Shown here piece by piece: positions 16,657 through 25,517 of a stretch of DNA of 38,271 nucleotides; the stretch's first letter is position 1; each line of letters starts with the position of its first letter. Source of the stretch: Pseudomonadota bacterium (GTDB lineage Bacteria; Pseudomonadota; Gammaproteobacteria; Pseudomonadales; Oleiphilaceae); NCBI GenBank assembly GCA_023430625.1, contig JAEZAA010000137.1:1-38271 (forward strand). The letters run 5' to 3'. The notes below the pieces were generated by a model. That model saw only the letters and a program-made list of their open reading frames with translations, was not told where the DNA came from and ran no database searches. The position numbers were made by a program, and so were the translations under genes.

Positions 16657-17310
16657 TTAGAAGCAGGCCTGAACTTCGTTGACGGCCTTGGCGTATGTCG
16701 TGCCGAAAAAAGCACGGTCGCTGTCGTTCATGTCCACCACCCATTCCCGCCACTGATTGCCCAGAAACTGCTGGGCCAGCTGTTGTTCCGGAAACGCACT
16801 GGTCACGCTCACCTTATCCGACAAATCCCACAGACCCGGGCGCGCATAGTGCCGGTCGGAGATCTGGTCGACGATGCTGCGGTGATTCTGATGATCATGG
16901 TAGACCAGTGCGACCTGATCCGGTCCTTCCAGCAAGGTGAAGCTATGGCTCCCGCAATGGCGGGGGAACTGATAACGGCACTGGGAGAATTCAGGCATCT
17001 CGGCGGTCTCCGCACCGGTAAAGAGCGGGCGGGGCGCGCAATGGATTTTCGCCGTCTGCAGAATCTTGGCGATGGTCACGGCGTGCCCATAGCGCAGTGA
17101 GGTCAGCGCATCCGCGTCATAGCCGTCGGCCGTATAGCGAGGTGGAGCGGCGGGTTCGGCAGGCTTGACCGGGGTGACGGGCTGGCGTGGATTGACCGGG
17201 TTCACCTTGCCAAGAGGGCGATAGCTGCTGTCGTCGAAGTGGCTGTTATAGCTACAGCCGCTGAACAGTCCAGCGAGACAGGAAACAACGAAAACGGAAG
17301 TACAACGCAT
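16657..17310 (-). CDS. Lipoprotein of unknown function, convergent with hcp
   Basis: The 217-residue product starts MRCTSVFVVSCLAGLFSGC, a signal peptide with an FSGC lipobox (Cys19). A Pro-rich spacer follows (about 35-58: VNPRQPVTPVKPAEPAAPP), as in lipoproteins that cross the cell wall, then a soluble domain of about 155 residues with four Cys (KIHC, SQCRY, RHCGSH, VQACF) that could form two disulfides, and a His-rich VYHDHQNHRS stretch. I do not recognise the family. No good ribosome site precedes the start. A plus-strand frame across the same bases lacks any domain. Proximity to hcp raises an effector-related or envelope role, but this is only neighbourhood evidence. Confidence 0.75.
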   Translation of the reverse strand: MRCTSVFVVSCLAGLFSGCSYNSHFDDSSYRPLGKVNPVNPRQPVTPVKPAEPAAPPRYTADGYDADALTSLRYGHAVTIAKILQTAKIHCAPRPLFTGAETAEMPEFSQCRYQFPRHCGSHSFTLLEGPDQVALVYHDHQNHRSIVDQISDRHYARPGLWDLSDKVSVTSAFPEQQLAQQFLGNQWREWVVDMNDSDRAFFGTTYAKAVNEVQACF

Positions 17311-17486
17311 GGGGGCGACTCATTCGCCTTGACGGCTCAACAATCCATGAAATGCAACGCCGCCATAGACGGGTTGCAGAACCAAACAGGCGGCAATTCT
17401 ATCACAGTTGGCGCTGAACTGAACTGCCGTGGGCACTAAGTGGCCACATCCAGTCAGCTGGTTTTAGGCTGGCCGCCGAGCAGGTG

Positions 17487-19268
17487 CTATTGGGAGCGGC
17501 TCGCCGGGGTCACCCGCATGACTTCGGCAATGGTGGTCAGGCCGCTGGCCACCTTTTGGGCACCGCTCAGGCGCAGGGTCTTCATGTTCTCCTTGATAGC
17601 CTGGACCCGAAGCTGCTCGATGTCGCACTGATCCGTGATCAGCTTTCGCAGATTGGCCGACAGGGGCATGATTTCATACACGCCGGCCCGTCCCCGATAC
17701 CCGGTGTTGCGACACTCCAGGCAGCCGACCGGCTGGCACGCCTTGGTGGGTGCCGGGGCTTTCCAGGGGGCGGTCACTTCCTGCCATTCCGTGGGATCGA
17801 TGGTCGTGGACTTCTTGCAGTGTGGGCAGAGTGTGCGGAGCAGGCGCTGGGCCATGACTCCCAATACCGTTGCCCGGATAAGGTAGGCGGGAACGCCCAG
17901 TTCGAGTAGCCGGGTGATGGCGGACGGCGCGTCGTTGGTGTGCAGGGTCGAAAGCACCAGGTGACCGGTCAGGGCGGCCTGGGTTGCCATTTCGGCCGTC
18001 TCCAAATCCCGTATCTCGCCGATCATGATGATGTCCGGGTCCTGACGCATCAGGGCGCGGATGCCGGCGGCAAAATTCAGCTCGATGTTGTTCTGGACCT
18101 GCATCTGATTGAAGCTGGGCTCCACCATCTCGATGGGGTCTTCGATGGTGCAGACGTTCACATCTTCGGTGGCCAGGGACTTGAGCGTGGAGTAGAGCGT
18201 TGTGGTCTTGCCGGACCCGGTGGGGCCAGTCACCAGAATGATGCCGTTGGGCTGCTGCGCCATGCCTTCCCAACGTCGGCTGTCCTCGCTGCTAAACCCA
18301 AGGTCATGAAAACTTTTCAGCAGCACGTCCGGATCGAACACCCGCATCACCATCTTTTCACCAAAGGCGGTCGGCAGCGTGGACAGACGCAGCTCGACTT
18401 CTTGGCCATCCGGATTTTTGGTCTTGATGCGGCCATCCTGTGGCTTGCGCTTCTCCGCCACGTTGAGGCGGCCCAGGATTTTTAGGCGGCTGATGACGGC
18501 GGTGGCGACCTGGGCCGGCAGTTCATACACGTTGTGCAGCACGCCATCGATCCGGAAGCGCACCTGGCAGATTTCCCGGCGGGGCTCCAGGTGGATGTCG
18601 CTGGCCCGCTGATCGAAGGCGTATTGCAGCAGCCAGTCGACGATGTTGACGATGTGCTGGTCGTTGGCATCCGGATTGGCAATATTGCCTAGTTCCAGCA
18701 ACTGCTCGAAGTTACCCACGGCGGCGGATGAGTCGCTGCGCCCGGCGTTGGCTTTGTTGACGGAGTTGGCGAGTTGGTAGAACTCGACGGTGTAGCGCCG
18801 CAGGTCGGCAGGATTGGTGACGACACGCCGGATATCCCGCCGCAACACGTGCTTGAGGTTATCGATCCAGCCACTCACGAAGGGTTCGGCGCTGGCGATC
18901 ACGACTTCATCCCGCCGCACTTCCACAGCAAGAATCCGGTGCCGCTGGGCGAACGCGAATGACATGACGCTGGCGATGCCGCGCACGTCCATCTTGAGCG
19001 GATCAATATGAAAAATCGGTTGTTCGGCCTTGGTGGCAAGCCAGTCGGTCAGAAGGTCGAGATCAAGCGCACGGCCCGTTTGCGGGTGTCGCAAGCCCGC
19101 ATTGGCAACAATTTCCAGTGGATGCAGGTGCAGCGCTTCGCGGCTGCGGGGTGTGACCATGATCTGGTCGGCGGCGTCCTGCAGCACCAGGCCATCCTTG
19201 ATCAATTGCGGGAGGACGTCGGCAAGCGTGAGAAATTGTTCGCGGGATGGCTGAAAAACCTGACTCAT
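17487..19268 (-). CDS. Stand-alone GspE/PilB-family secretion ATPase
   Basis: The 593-residue protein has the N-terminal MshEN-type region (about 1-150), the N2 domain, and a full ATPase core: GIILVTGPTGSGKTTTLYSTL (Walker A), the Asp box TIEDPIEM, the Walker B DPDIIMIGEIRD, the His box LSTLHTNDAPSAITRLLELGV, and a zinc motif CPHC...CLEC, then GRAGVYEIM. This is the PilB/GspE type that powers pilus or type II pseudopilus assembly. No pilin, PilC or secretin gene is beside it. I start at ATG 19268 (MSQVFQPSREQF); the frame can be extended by a TTG at 19319, but those codons overlap a TATACT -10-like box (19306-19311, minus strand). A partner gene elsewhere is expected. Confidence 0.9.
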   Translation of the reverse strand: MSQVFQPSREQFLTLADVLPQLIKDGLVLQDAADQIMVTPRSREALHLHPLEIVANAGLRHPQTGRALDLDLLTDWLATKAEQPIFHIDPLKMDVRGIASVMSFAFAQRHRILAVEVRRDEVVIASAEPFVSGWIDNLKHVLRRDIRRVVTNPADLRRYTVEFYQLANSVNKANAGRSDSSAAVGNFEQLLELGNIANPDANDQHIVNIVDWLLQYAFDQRASDIHLEPRREICQVRFRIDGVLHNVYELPAQVATAVISRLKILGRLNVAEKRKPQDGRIKTKNPDGQEVELRLSTLPTAFGEKMVMRVFDPDVLLKSFHDLGFSSEDSRRWEGMAQQPNGIILVTGPTGSGKTTTLYSTLKSLATEDVNVCTIEDPIEMVEPSFNQMQVQNNIELNFAAGIRALMRQDPDIIMIGEIRDLETAEMATQAALTGHLVLSTLHTNDAPSAITRLLELGVPAYLIRATVLGVMAQRLLRTLCPHCKKSTTIDPTEWQEVTAPWKAPAPTKACQPVGCLECRNTGYRGRAGVYEIMPLSANLRKLITDQCDIEQLRVQAIKENMKTLRLSGAQKVASGLTTIAEVMRVTPASRSQ

Positions 19269-19324
19269 CAAACGGGAGCTCAACTGGCGGATGAATGCAT
19301 GCCTCAGTATAGCCTTCAATCTGG

Positions 19325-19346
19325 GCAGGGCCCTAGACGGCCCTGC
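19325..19346 (-). terminator. Perfect 8-bp hairpin between the DUF2069 and ATPase genes
   Basis: GCAGGGCC, loop CTAGAC, GGCCCTGC. The stem lies 41 bp past the DUF2069 gene stop and 56 bp before the ATPase start on the minus strand. No T-run follows. A GC-rich stem in this place suggests termination of the arsC-DUF2069 transcript or partial attenuation into the ATPase gene. Confidence 0.55.
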
Positions 19347-19386
19347 ACCGGGTGCCCTGTTATTGCGCCAGAGCTTAGGTCAGGCG

Positions 19387-19815
19387 CTAGGGGCTGGATT
19401 GTTGCAGCAGTACCTGCTTGGCGGCTTTCTTGATCCAATGCACATGCATCATGGACGACACGAACAGCGCCAGGGTCAGACCGCACATGAGGATGTAAAG
19501 CCCGGCGCCCTGGGTTGCGGTGACATCCAGCACCGTCTGCGTGAAATACAGCAGGACCACGAAGCACAACCAGATGTGAGCGCGGTCGCTGGCCTTCAGC
19601 AGTCCCGGCAACAGAATCAGCAGCGGCACCAGCTTGACCCCGAGGACCAGGGCGAGCGAGGTTTCGGCGGGTGGCGGAAACACGAAGGTGGTCACCACCA
19701 GAAGCAGGATCAGCAGCAGATAGCCGATGAGACTGAACCAGTGACTGATCCAGATCTTGGCACTTGTAGGACGCTGGGGTTGTGCGGCGGACGTTTGGAA
19801 CGGGGTATCGGACAT
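19387..19815 (-). CDS. DUF2069 inner-membrane protein
   Basis: The 142-residue protein has a hydrophilic N-terminus and four hydrophobic segments: WFSLIGYLLLILLLVVTTFVF (about 29-48), SLALVLGVKLVPLLILLPGLL (about 54-72), IWLCFVVLLYFTQTVLD (about 80-97) and GLYILMCGLTLALFVSSMMHV (about 105-124), ending in a basic tail. This is the layout of DUF2069 proteins, whose function is unknown. GCGGAG lies 6 nt before the ATG. It follows arsC on the minus strand, an order I recall from pseudomonads, so co-transcription is likely. Confidence 0.85.
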   Translation of the reverse strand: MSDTPFQTSAAQPQRPTSAKIWISHWFSLIGYLLLILLLVVTTFVFPPPAETSLALVLGVKLVPLLILLPGLLKASDRAHIWLCFVVLLYFTQTVLDVTATQGAGLYILMCGLTLALFVSSMMHVHWIKKAAKQVLLQQSSP

Positions 19816-19897
19816 GAATGCTCCGCAAGTGGAAACGGGACGAGAATATCAGTGTGTGGACGGTGGGGCCGGCGCGCCAGCCCCGGGTTCCCCGGAT

Positions 19898-20254
19898 CTA
19901 GCGCAACAGATCCAGAACCGCTTCCGGCGGGCGTCCCAGCACGGCTTGTCCATCCTTGACCACGATGGGGCGCTGAATCAGTTTGGGATGCTCGCTCATG
20001 GCCGCCAGCAGGTCGTCTTCCGTCAGGGCAGGATTGGCCAGGTTCAGGGTCTTATAGGCGTCTTCACCGGTGCGCAGCAGGTCACGGGCGGTAAGTCCCA
20101 GTTGCTTGAGCAGGGTCCGCAGTTCCTCGACGTCAGGAGGTGTGTCCAAATAATGGATGACGTCGGGCTGGATGCCTTGCGTTTCCAGCAGCTGGAGGGT
20201 CTCCCGGGATTTGGAGCAGCGTGGGTTGTGGTAAATGCGAACGCTGTCCGCCAT
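19898..20254 (-). CDS. arsC: Arsenate reductase ArsC, glutaredoxin-dependent type
   Basis: The 118-residue thioredoxin-fold protein reads VRIYHNPRCSKSRETLQLLE at the start, with the catalytic Cys of the HNPRCSKSR motif, and LIQRPIVVKDG...VLGRPPEAVLDLL near the end, including the two Arg that bind arsenate in characterised ArsC. It should reduce arsenate to arsenite with glutathione and glutaredoxin. No arsR or arsB is nearby, so a stress or general redox role is possible. AGGAGG at 20262-20267 is one base from ATG 20260 but seven from ATG 20254, so I take the latter. It is divergent from the thioredoxin-like gene, with a 147-bp shared region. Confidence 0.9.
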   Translation of the reverse strand: MADSVRIYHNPRCSKSRETLQLLETQGIQPDVIHYLDTPPDVEELRTLLKQLGLTARDLLRTGEDAYKTLNLANPALTEDDLLAAMSEHPKLIQRPIVVKDGQAVLGRPPEAVLDLLR

Positions 20255-20401
20255 GGCCATACCTCCTGAGTCTCACGATCGGAAAGAGCGGCATTCTAGC
20301 ACAAGGCGACAGTGACGACAGGCGATCTTGGGGCGCCGGTTCTCGGTGCGATCCTTCAGGCTGTGTTAGGATCCGGGCGTCGAAGAAGAGGAAGCTCTGT
20401 C

Positions 20402-20830
20402 ATGCGTTGGGTGCTGTTGATCACGGTCCTGCTATTAGGCGGTTGCGAGCGGCCTTCGCTGCCCTTGCTCTCCGGTGAGCGACTGCCTGCCGTCAATGCC
20501 AACAAGCAGTGGGTCCTGGTCAATTACTGGGCAACCTGGTGTGCACCCTGCCGCACTGAAATTCCAGAACTGAATCGGCTGCATCAGGCTAAGGATGTGC
20601 GTGTAGTGGGGGTCAATTTCGATCAGTTGGAGGAGGTTGCCTTGCGTCAGGCAGTCGCCGAGATGGGAATCGAATTCGACGTGGCCCTGACCGATCCGCA
20701 GCCGCTTTGGTCTTATCCGATGCCCCAGGGCTTGCCCGCAACCATTGTCATCGCCCCCGACGGGCAGGTGCGGACGACGCTGCTCGGGCCGCAGACGGAG
20801 GCGAGTCTGCGTCAGGCGTTAGTGCCCTAA
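20402..20830 (+). CDS. TlpA-like thioredoxin-fold lipoprotein
   Basis: The 142-residue product begins MRWVLLITVLLLGGC, a lipoprotein signal with an LGGC lipobox. The mature part is a TlpA/ResA-type thioredoxin domain with VLVNYWATWCAPCRTEIPELNRL (WCAPC redox motif), GVNFDQLEEV, and the cis-Pro segment GLPATIVIAPDGQV. It should face the periplasm and reduce or isomerise disulfides, or supply electrons for cytochrome maturation. GAGGAAG at 20388-20394 sets the start at ATG 20402. An in-frame ATG at 20312 would add 30 residues without a signal. It is divergent from arsC, and dnaE starts 111 nt downstream. Confidence 0.88.
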   Translation: MRWVLLITVLLLGGCERPSLPLLSGERLPAVNANKQWVLVNYWATWCAPCRTEIPELNRLHQAKDVRVVGVNFDQLEEVALRQAVAEMGIEFDVALTDPQPLWSYPMPQGLPATIVIAPDGQVRTTLLGPQTEASLRQALVP

Positions 20831-20872
20831 CCGGAGGGGGCAGATTAGGTGGCTGCCTTGGGGGGCATCCCC

Positions 20873-20878
20873 TATAAT
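20873..20878 (+). promoter_or_regulatory. Consensus -10 box upstream of dnaE
   Basis: A perfect TATAAT lies 63 nt before the dnaE start. The best -35 at 17-bp spacing is TGGCTG (20850-20855), a weak match to TTGACA, and there is no extended -10 TG. Transcription would begin near 20885 and give a leader of about 55 nt. Confidence 0.5.
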
Positions 20879-20941
20879 GAGCCTCCAATCCACTCCGCAA
20901 TTCGCTCTCAATCCGCAGCAGGTCTTCGCGCGCCCATGGTC

Positions 20942-23900
20942 ATGAATCCAACCTTTGTCCATCTCCGAATCCACTCCGAATACTCTCTCGTGGACGGTCT
21001 GGTCAGGATCAAACCGCTGATCAAGCAACTCGCGCAGTTCGGCATGCCCGCCGCCGCGGTCACCGATCAATCCAACATGTGCGGCCTCGTCAAATTCTAC
21101 AACGCCGCCATGGGGGAGGGCATCAAGCCCATCATCGGCTGCGATGTCTGGCTGGAAAATCCCGATGAGTCGGACAATCCCTTCCGTATGACGCTGCTGG
21201 CCATGAACAAGGAGGGATACCGGAATCTGACCGAGCTGGTGTCGCGCGGCTTCACCGAAGGCCAGCACATGGGCAAGGCCGTTCTCAAGCAGGATTGGAT
21301 CGAGGCGGCCTCTGCAGGCCTGATTGCGTTGTCCGGCGCCAAGCTGGGCGAGGTGGGCCGGCTCTTGCTGGGCAACCGCATGGATCTGGCGCGGGAACGT
21401 CTGCAGCATTGGATGGGCGTGTTTCCGGACCGGTTTTACCTGGAGCTGCAACGGACCAACCGGGTCAACGACGAAGAGTGTGTGCACCTGAGCGTGGCCT
21501 TGGCGCAGGAGCTGGAATGCCCGGTGGTGGCCACCAACGACGTGCACTTCCTGAAGAAGGAAGATTTCGTCGCCCATGAGGCGCGGGTCTGTATTCATGA
21601 AAGCCGCACCCTGGACGATCCGCGGCGCGAGCGGCGCTTCGGTGAGGAACAGTATCTGAAGAGCCCGGAGGAAATGGCCGAGCTGTTCAGTGATATTCCG
21701 GAGGCACTGGAGAATACCCTGGAGATTGCCAAGCGCTGCTCCGTGGAAATGCAGCTGGGCAAGTACTTCCTGCCCAATTATCCGGTGCCGGAAGGCATGA
21801 CCATGGATGAATTCTTCCGTCAGGAGTCCTGGAACGGACTGGAGGAACGACTCGAGAAGATCCTGGACCGCGACGCGCCCGACTACGCCGAGCGCCGCAA
21901 AGTTTATGAGGACCGCCTGACCTTTGAGCTGGATATCATTATCCAGATGGGCTTCCCTGGTTACTTCCTCATCGTGATGGACTTCATCAAGTGGGCCAAG
22001 AACAACGGCTGCCCAGTGGGCCCCGGCCGGGGGTCGGGTGCCGGCTCCCTGGTCGCCTATGTCTTGAAGATCACCGACCTGGATCCGTTGGCCTACGACC
22101 TGCTGTTCGAACGCTTCCTGAACCCGGAGCGGGTGTCGATGCCGGACTTCGACGTCGACTTCTGCATGGACAACCGGGACCGCGTCATCGACTACGTGAA
22201 GGACAAATATGGTCACGAGGCCGTCTCCCAGATCATCACCTTCGGTACCATGGCGGCCAAGGCCGTGGTGCGCGACGTGGCGCGGGTGCAGGGCAAGCCC
22301 TACGGCATGGCGGACAAGCTCTCCAAGCTGATCCCGTTCGAAGTGGGCATGACCCTGGCCAAGGCCTATGAACAGGAAGAAGCCCTGCGGGATTACCTCA
22401 CCAACGGTTCCGACGCGGAAGCGGTGCAGGAAATCTGGGAGATGGCGCTCAAGCTGGAAGGCGTCACTCGGAACGTGGGCAAACACGCCGGGGGCGTGGT
22501 GATTGCACCCACCAAGCTGACTGACTTTGCGCCCCTGTATTGCGACGAGGCCGGCGAAGGCCTGGTCACCCAGTTCGATAAGGACGACGTGGAAAAGGCT
22601 GGTCTGGTGAAGTTCGACTTCCTGGGCTTGCGCACGCTGACCATCGTGCAGTGGGCGGTGGATATCATCAATCGCCAGCGTGCGGGTACGGGTGAAGATC
22701 CGCTGGACATCATGTTCATCCCGCTGGAAGACACGCCCACCTTCAACCTCCTGAAGCGAGCCGAAACCACGGCGGTGTTCCAGCTCGAATCCCGTGGCAT
22801 GAAGGATCTGATCCGCCGCCTGCAGCCGGACTGCTTTGAAGACATCGTCGCTCTGGTGGCCCTGTTCCGTCCGGGGCCCTTGCAGTCGGGCATGGTGGAC
22901 GACTTCATCAACCGTAAGCATGGCCGCGCCGAACTGGCCTATCCGCACCCCGACTATCAGTACGACGGCCTGAAGCCGGTACTGGCGCCCACCTACGGCA
23001 TCATTCTGTATCAGGAACAGGTGATGCAGATCGCCCAGGTCATGGCCGGCTATACCCTGGGTGGCGCCGACATGCTGCGCCGTGCCATGGGTAAGAAGAA
23101 GCCCGAGGAAATGGCCAAGCAGCGCGGCGGCTTCATTGAGGGCTGTGCCAAGAACGGCATCGACGCCGACCTGGCGGGCAACATCTTCGACCTGGTGGAA
23201 AAATTCGCCGGTTACGGTTTCAACAAGTCGCACTCGGCCGCCTACGCCCTGGTGTCCTACCAGACCGCCTGGCTCAAGACACATTATCCGGCGCCCTTCA
23301 TGGCCGCGGTACTGACCGCGGATATGCAGAACACCGACAAGGTGGTGACGCTGGTAGAAGAATGCCGGCGCATGAAGCTGACGCTGGTGCTGCCGGATGT
23401 GAATGTCAGCGAATACACCTTTACCGTCGATGACCAAGGCCGGATCGTCTATGGCCTGGGCGCCATCAAGGGCCTCGGTGAAGGTCCGGTGCAGAGCATC
23501 ATCGAGGCGCGCCGCTCCGGTGGGCCGTTTAAGAATCTGTTCGACTTCTGCGCCCGGGTCGATCTGAAGCGCGTCAATAAGCGGGCGCTGGAAGCCTTGA
23601 TCCGGGCAGGTGCCCTGGATCATATCGGACCCAGTCGCGCGCGCATGATGAGCAGTATCAATGAGGCGGTGCAGCGGGCTGATCAGCAGTCCCGCAACGA
23701 AAGCGCCGGCATGATCGATCTGTTTGGCAGCATGGTGCCGGAAGCAGGGGATGAGGATGTCTATTCCGCATCCCGTGGCGTGCCGGAGTGGAGCGATAAG
23801 GAACGCTTGCGGCAGGAAAAGGAAACGCTGGGTCTGTATTTGACCGGCCATCCGTTCGACGAGTACGAAAAAGAGATCCGCCGCTTCGTGCGCAACTCCA

Positions 23901-24433
23901 TCTCGGACCTCAAGCCCAACCGCAGCCCGCAGTTGGTCGCGGGTCTGGTGGTGAACGTGCGTACCATGAAGAACAAGAAGGGCACCACCATTGCCTTCGT
24001 GACGCTCGACGACCGCACCGCCCGGATAGAAGTGACGTTGTTTTCCGAAGCCTACATGCAGAACCGGGATAAGCTGCAGTCGGACGCGATCCTGGTGGTG
24101 GAGGGGGAGGTGAGTGTCGACGAGTTCTCCGGTTCGCTGAAGATGCGCGCCAAAACCTTGGAGGACATCACCACCGCTCGTCTGCGCTATGTGCGGGAAC
24201 TGGTGATAAAGCTGGAGCAGGGCGACTTTGCACCGGACTTCGTCCGCAAGCTGAGTGCGACCCTGCAACCCTTCCGCAGCCAGGGCTGCCCGGTGCTGGT
24301 GGAATACAACGGGACATCGGCGCGTTCCCAGCTCCGGTTGGGGGAGGGCTGGCGGGTGCAGCCCAGCGACGAACTGCTGCAGACCTTGCAGAGTATGCTT
24401 GGTAAGGAGCGCGTGAGAATGTCGTATGGTTGA
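20942..24433 (+). CDS. dnaE: DNA polymerase III alpha subunit DnaE
   Basis: The 1163-residue protein is the replicative polymerase subunit. It opens FVHLRIHSEYSLVDGLVRIKPL, the PHP domain. The palm holds GPGRGSGAGSLVAYVL (about residues 360-375), the catalytic-Asp segment MPDFDVDFCMDNRDRVIDYV, and the FGTMAAKAVVRDVARV region. The fingers, the beta-binding and OB-fold domain (LVAGLVVNVRTMKNKKGTTIAFVTLDD) and the C-terminal domain follow. Length is essentially that of E. coli DnaE (1160). The start is ATG 20942 by family alignment; ATG 20936 is an alternative that adds two residues. The upstream Met at 20849 would cover the TATAAT promoter and is rejected. A 130-bp gap separates it from accA. 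Confidence 0.97.
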   Translation: MNPTFVHLRIHSEYSLVDGLVRIKPLIKQLAQFGMPAAAVTDQSNMCGLVKFYNAAMGEGIKPIIGCDVWLENPDESDNPFRMTLLAMNKEGYRNLTELVSRGFTEGQHMGKAVLKQDWIEAASAGLIALSGAKLGEVGRLLLGNRMDLARERLQHWMGVFPDRFYLELQRTNRVNDEECVHLSVALAQELECPVVATNDVHFLKKEDFVAHEARVCIHESRTLDDPRRERRFGEEQYLKSPEEMAELFSDIPEALENTLEIAKRCSVEMQLGKYFLPNYPVPEGMTMDEFFRQESWNGLEERLEKILDRDAPDYAERRKVYEDRLTFELDIIIQMGFPGYFLIVMDFIKWAKNNGCPVGPGRGSGAGSLVAYVLKITDLDPLAYDLLFERFLNPERVSMPDFDVDFCMDNRDRVIDYVKDKYGHEAVSQIITFGTMAAKAVVRDVARVQGKPYGMADKLSKLIPFEVGMTLAKAYEQEEALRDYLTNGSDAEAVQEIWEMALKLEGVTRNVGKHAGGVVIAPTKLTDFAPLYCDEAGEGLVTQFDKDDVEKAGLVKFDFLGLRTLTIVQWAVDIINRQRAGTGEDPLDIMFIPLEDTPTFNLLKRAETTAVFQLESRGMKDLIRRLQPDCFEDIVALVALFRPGPLQSGMVDDFINRKHGRAELAYPHPDYQYDGLKPVLAPTYGIILYQEQVMQIAQVMAGYTLGGADMLRRAMGKKKPEEMAKQRGGFIEGCAKNGIDADLAGNIFDLVEKFAGYGFNKSHSAAYALVSYQTAWLKTHYPAPFMAAVLTADMQNTDKVVTLVEECRRMKLTLVLPDVNVSEYTFTVDDQGRIVYGLGAIKGLGEGPVQSIIEARRSGGPFKNLFDFCARVDLKRVNKRALEALIRAGALDHIGPSRARMMSSINEAVQRADQQSRNESAGMIDLFGSMVPEAGDEDVYSASRGVPEWSDKERLRQEKETLGLYLTGHPFDEYEKEIRRFVRNSISDLKPNRSPQLVAGLVVNVRTMKNKKGTTIAFVTLDDRTARIEVTLFSEAYMQNRDKLQSDAILVVEGEVSVDEFSGSLKMRAKTLEDITTARLRYVRELVIKLEQGDFAPDFVRKLSATLQPFRSQGCPVLVEYNGTSARSQLRLGEGWRVQPSDELLQTLQSMLGKERVRMSYG

Positions 24434-24563
24434 TTCGCATACAGTAAATATTTGTGCATTTTGTTAACAGTTACGCGCATTTTCGGCAAAAGTCGGAGAA
24501 TGCGTTCGCGGCCAGATAATGGCTGTGGTAAATTCCCCGGCTGACCTATTCATTCAGTACGCT

Positions 24564-25517
24564 ATGAATCAGTATTACCTGGACTTTGAACAACCCATCG
24601 CTGAACTCGAAGAGAAGATCGAGGAGCTGAGACTTGTCGGCAACGGCAGTGAAGTCAATCTCAGTGACGAGATCAACCGCCTCAAGAGTAAAAGCGTCAG
24701 CCTTACCGAGAGCATTTTCGCGGGCCTGAAGCCGTGGGATATCGCACGTCTGGCGCGTCATCCCCGCCGCCCCTATACGCTCGACTATATCCGGCTGATC
24801 TTTACTGATTTCGACGAACTCCACGGTGACCGCCTGTTTGGCGACGATCCCGCGATTGTGGGGGGCGTTGCGCGTCTCAATGATGAGCCGGTGGTGGTGA
24901 TCGGTCATCAAAAAGGTCGCGAGGTTAAGGAAAAGGTGCGCCGCAACTTCGGCATGCCCAAGCCGGAAGGTTATCGCAAGGCGTGCCGTCTGATGGAAAT
25001 GGCGGAGCGTTTCAAGCTGCCCATCCTGACCTTTATCGACACGCCGGGTGCCTATCCGGGGATCGATGCGGAAGAGCGTGGCCAAAGCGAGGCGATTGCC
25101 CGCAACCTGGCCGTGATGTCGCGACTCAAAACGCCCATTATCTCGACGGTGATCGGGGAGGGTGGTTCCGGCGGCGCCTTGGCCATCGGTGTCTGTGACC
25201 GTCTCTATATGCTGGAATACTCCACCTATTCGGTAATCTCGCCGGAAGGTTGTGCCTCCATTCTGTGGAAGAGCGCGGAATACGCGGCGGAAGCGGCGGA
25301 AGCCATGGGCATCACGGCGGGGCGGTTAAAAGAGCTTGGCTTTGTCGACAAGCTGATCAAGGAGCCACTGGGTTCGGCCCATCGCAATCCTGAGCTGATG
25401 GCGGCGAATATCAAGGTGGCGCTGGTCGAAGGTCTGCGAGACCTGAAGAAAATCCCGCGCGAGCAACTGGTCGAGGCACGCTACGAGCGGTTGACCCGCT
25501 ATGGCCGCCCCGATTAA
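24564..25517 (+). CDS. accA: Acetyl-CoA carboxylase carboxyltransferase subunit alpha AccA
   Basis: This 317-residue enzyme subunit pairs with AccD to move the carboxyl group from biotin-BCCP to acetyl-CoA, the first step of fatty-acid synthesis. The sequence follows E. coli AccA almost throughout: DFEQPIAELEEKIEEL, RHPRRPYTLDYI, GHQKGREVKEKVRRNFGMPKPEGYRKA, FIDTPGAYPGIDAEERGQSEAIARNL, STVIGEGGSGGALAIGV and YSVISPEGCASILWKS. I start at ATG 24564 (MNQYYLDF) because family members begin LDFEQPI. The longer frame from 24519 would use an ATG overlapping a GATAAT -10-like sequence (24515-24520). No clear ribosome site precedes 24564. The tilS start overlaps its end. Confidence 0.95.
   Translation: MNQYYLDFEQPIAELEEKIEELRLVGNGSEVNLSDEINRLKSKSVSLTESIFAGLKPWDIARLARHPRRPYTLDYIRLIFTDFDELHGDRLFGDDPAIVGGVARLNDEPVVVIGHQKGREVKEKVRRNFGMPKPEGYRKACRLMEMAERFKLPILTFIDTPGAYPGIDAEERGQSEAIARNLAVMSRLKTPIISTVIGEGGSGGALAIGVCDRLYMLEYSTYSVISPEGCASILWKSAEYAAEAAEAMGITAGRLKELGFVDKLIKEPLGSAHRNPELMAANIKVALVEGLRDLKKIPREQLVEARYERLTRYGRPD

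Noticed and set aside
16510..17100. Plus-strand frame of 196 codons after hcp, a candidate T6SS effector
   Set aside because: It lacks a start signal and overlaps the lipoprotein gene, whose signal peptide, lipobox and Pro-rich spacer are clear. The frame starts right after the hcp terminator.
19291..19959. 222-codon plus-strand frame opposite the DUF2069 gene
   Set aside because: His/Gln-rich antisense frame. The minus strand encodes a four-helix membrane protein with a good ribosome site.
20819..24268. Very long minus-strand open frame (1149 codons) opposite dnaE
   Set aside because: It is the antisense of a highly conserved gene. Its product is His/Gln/Val-rich with no domain. Such frames arise from codon bias in GC-rich genes.
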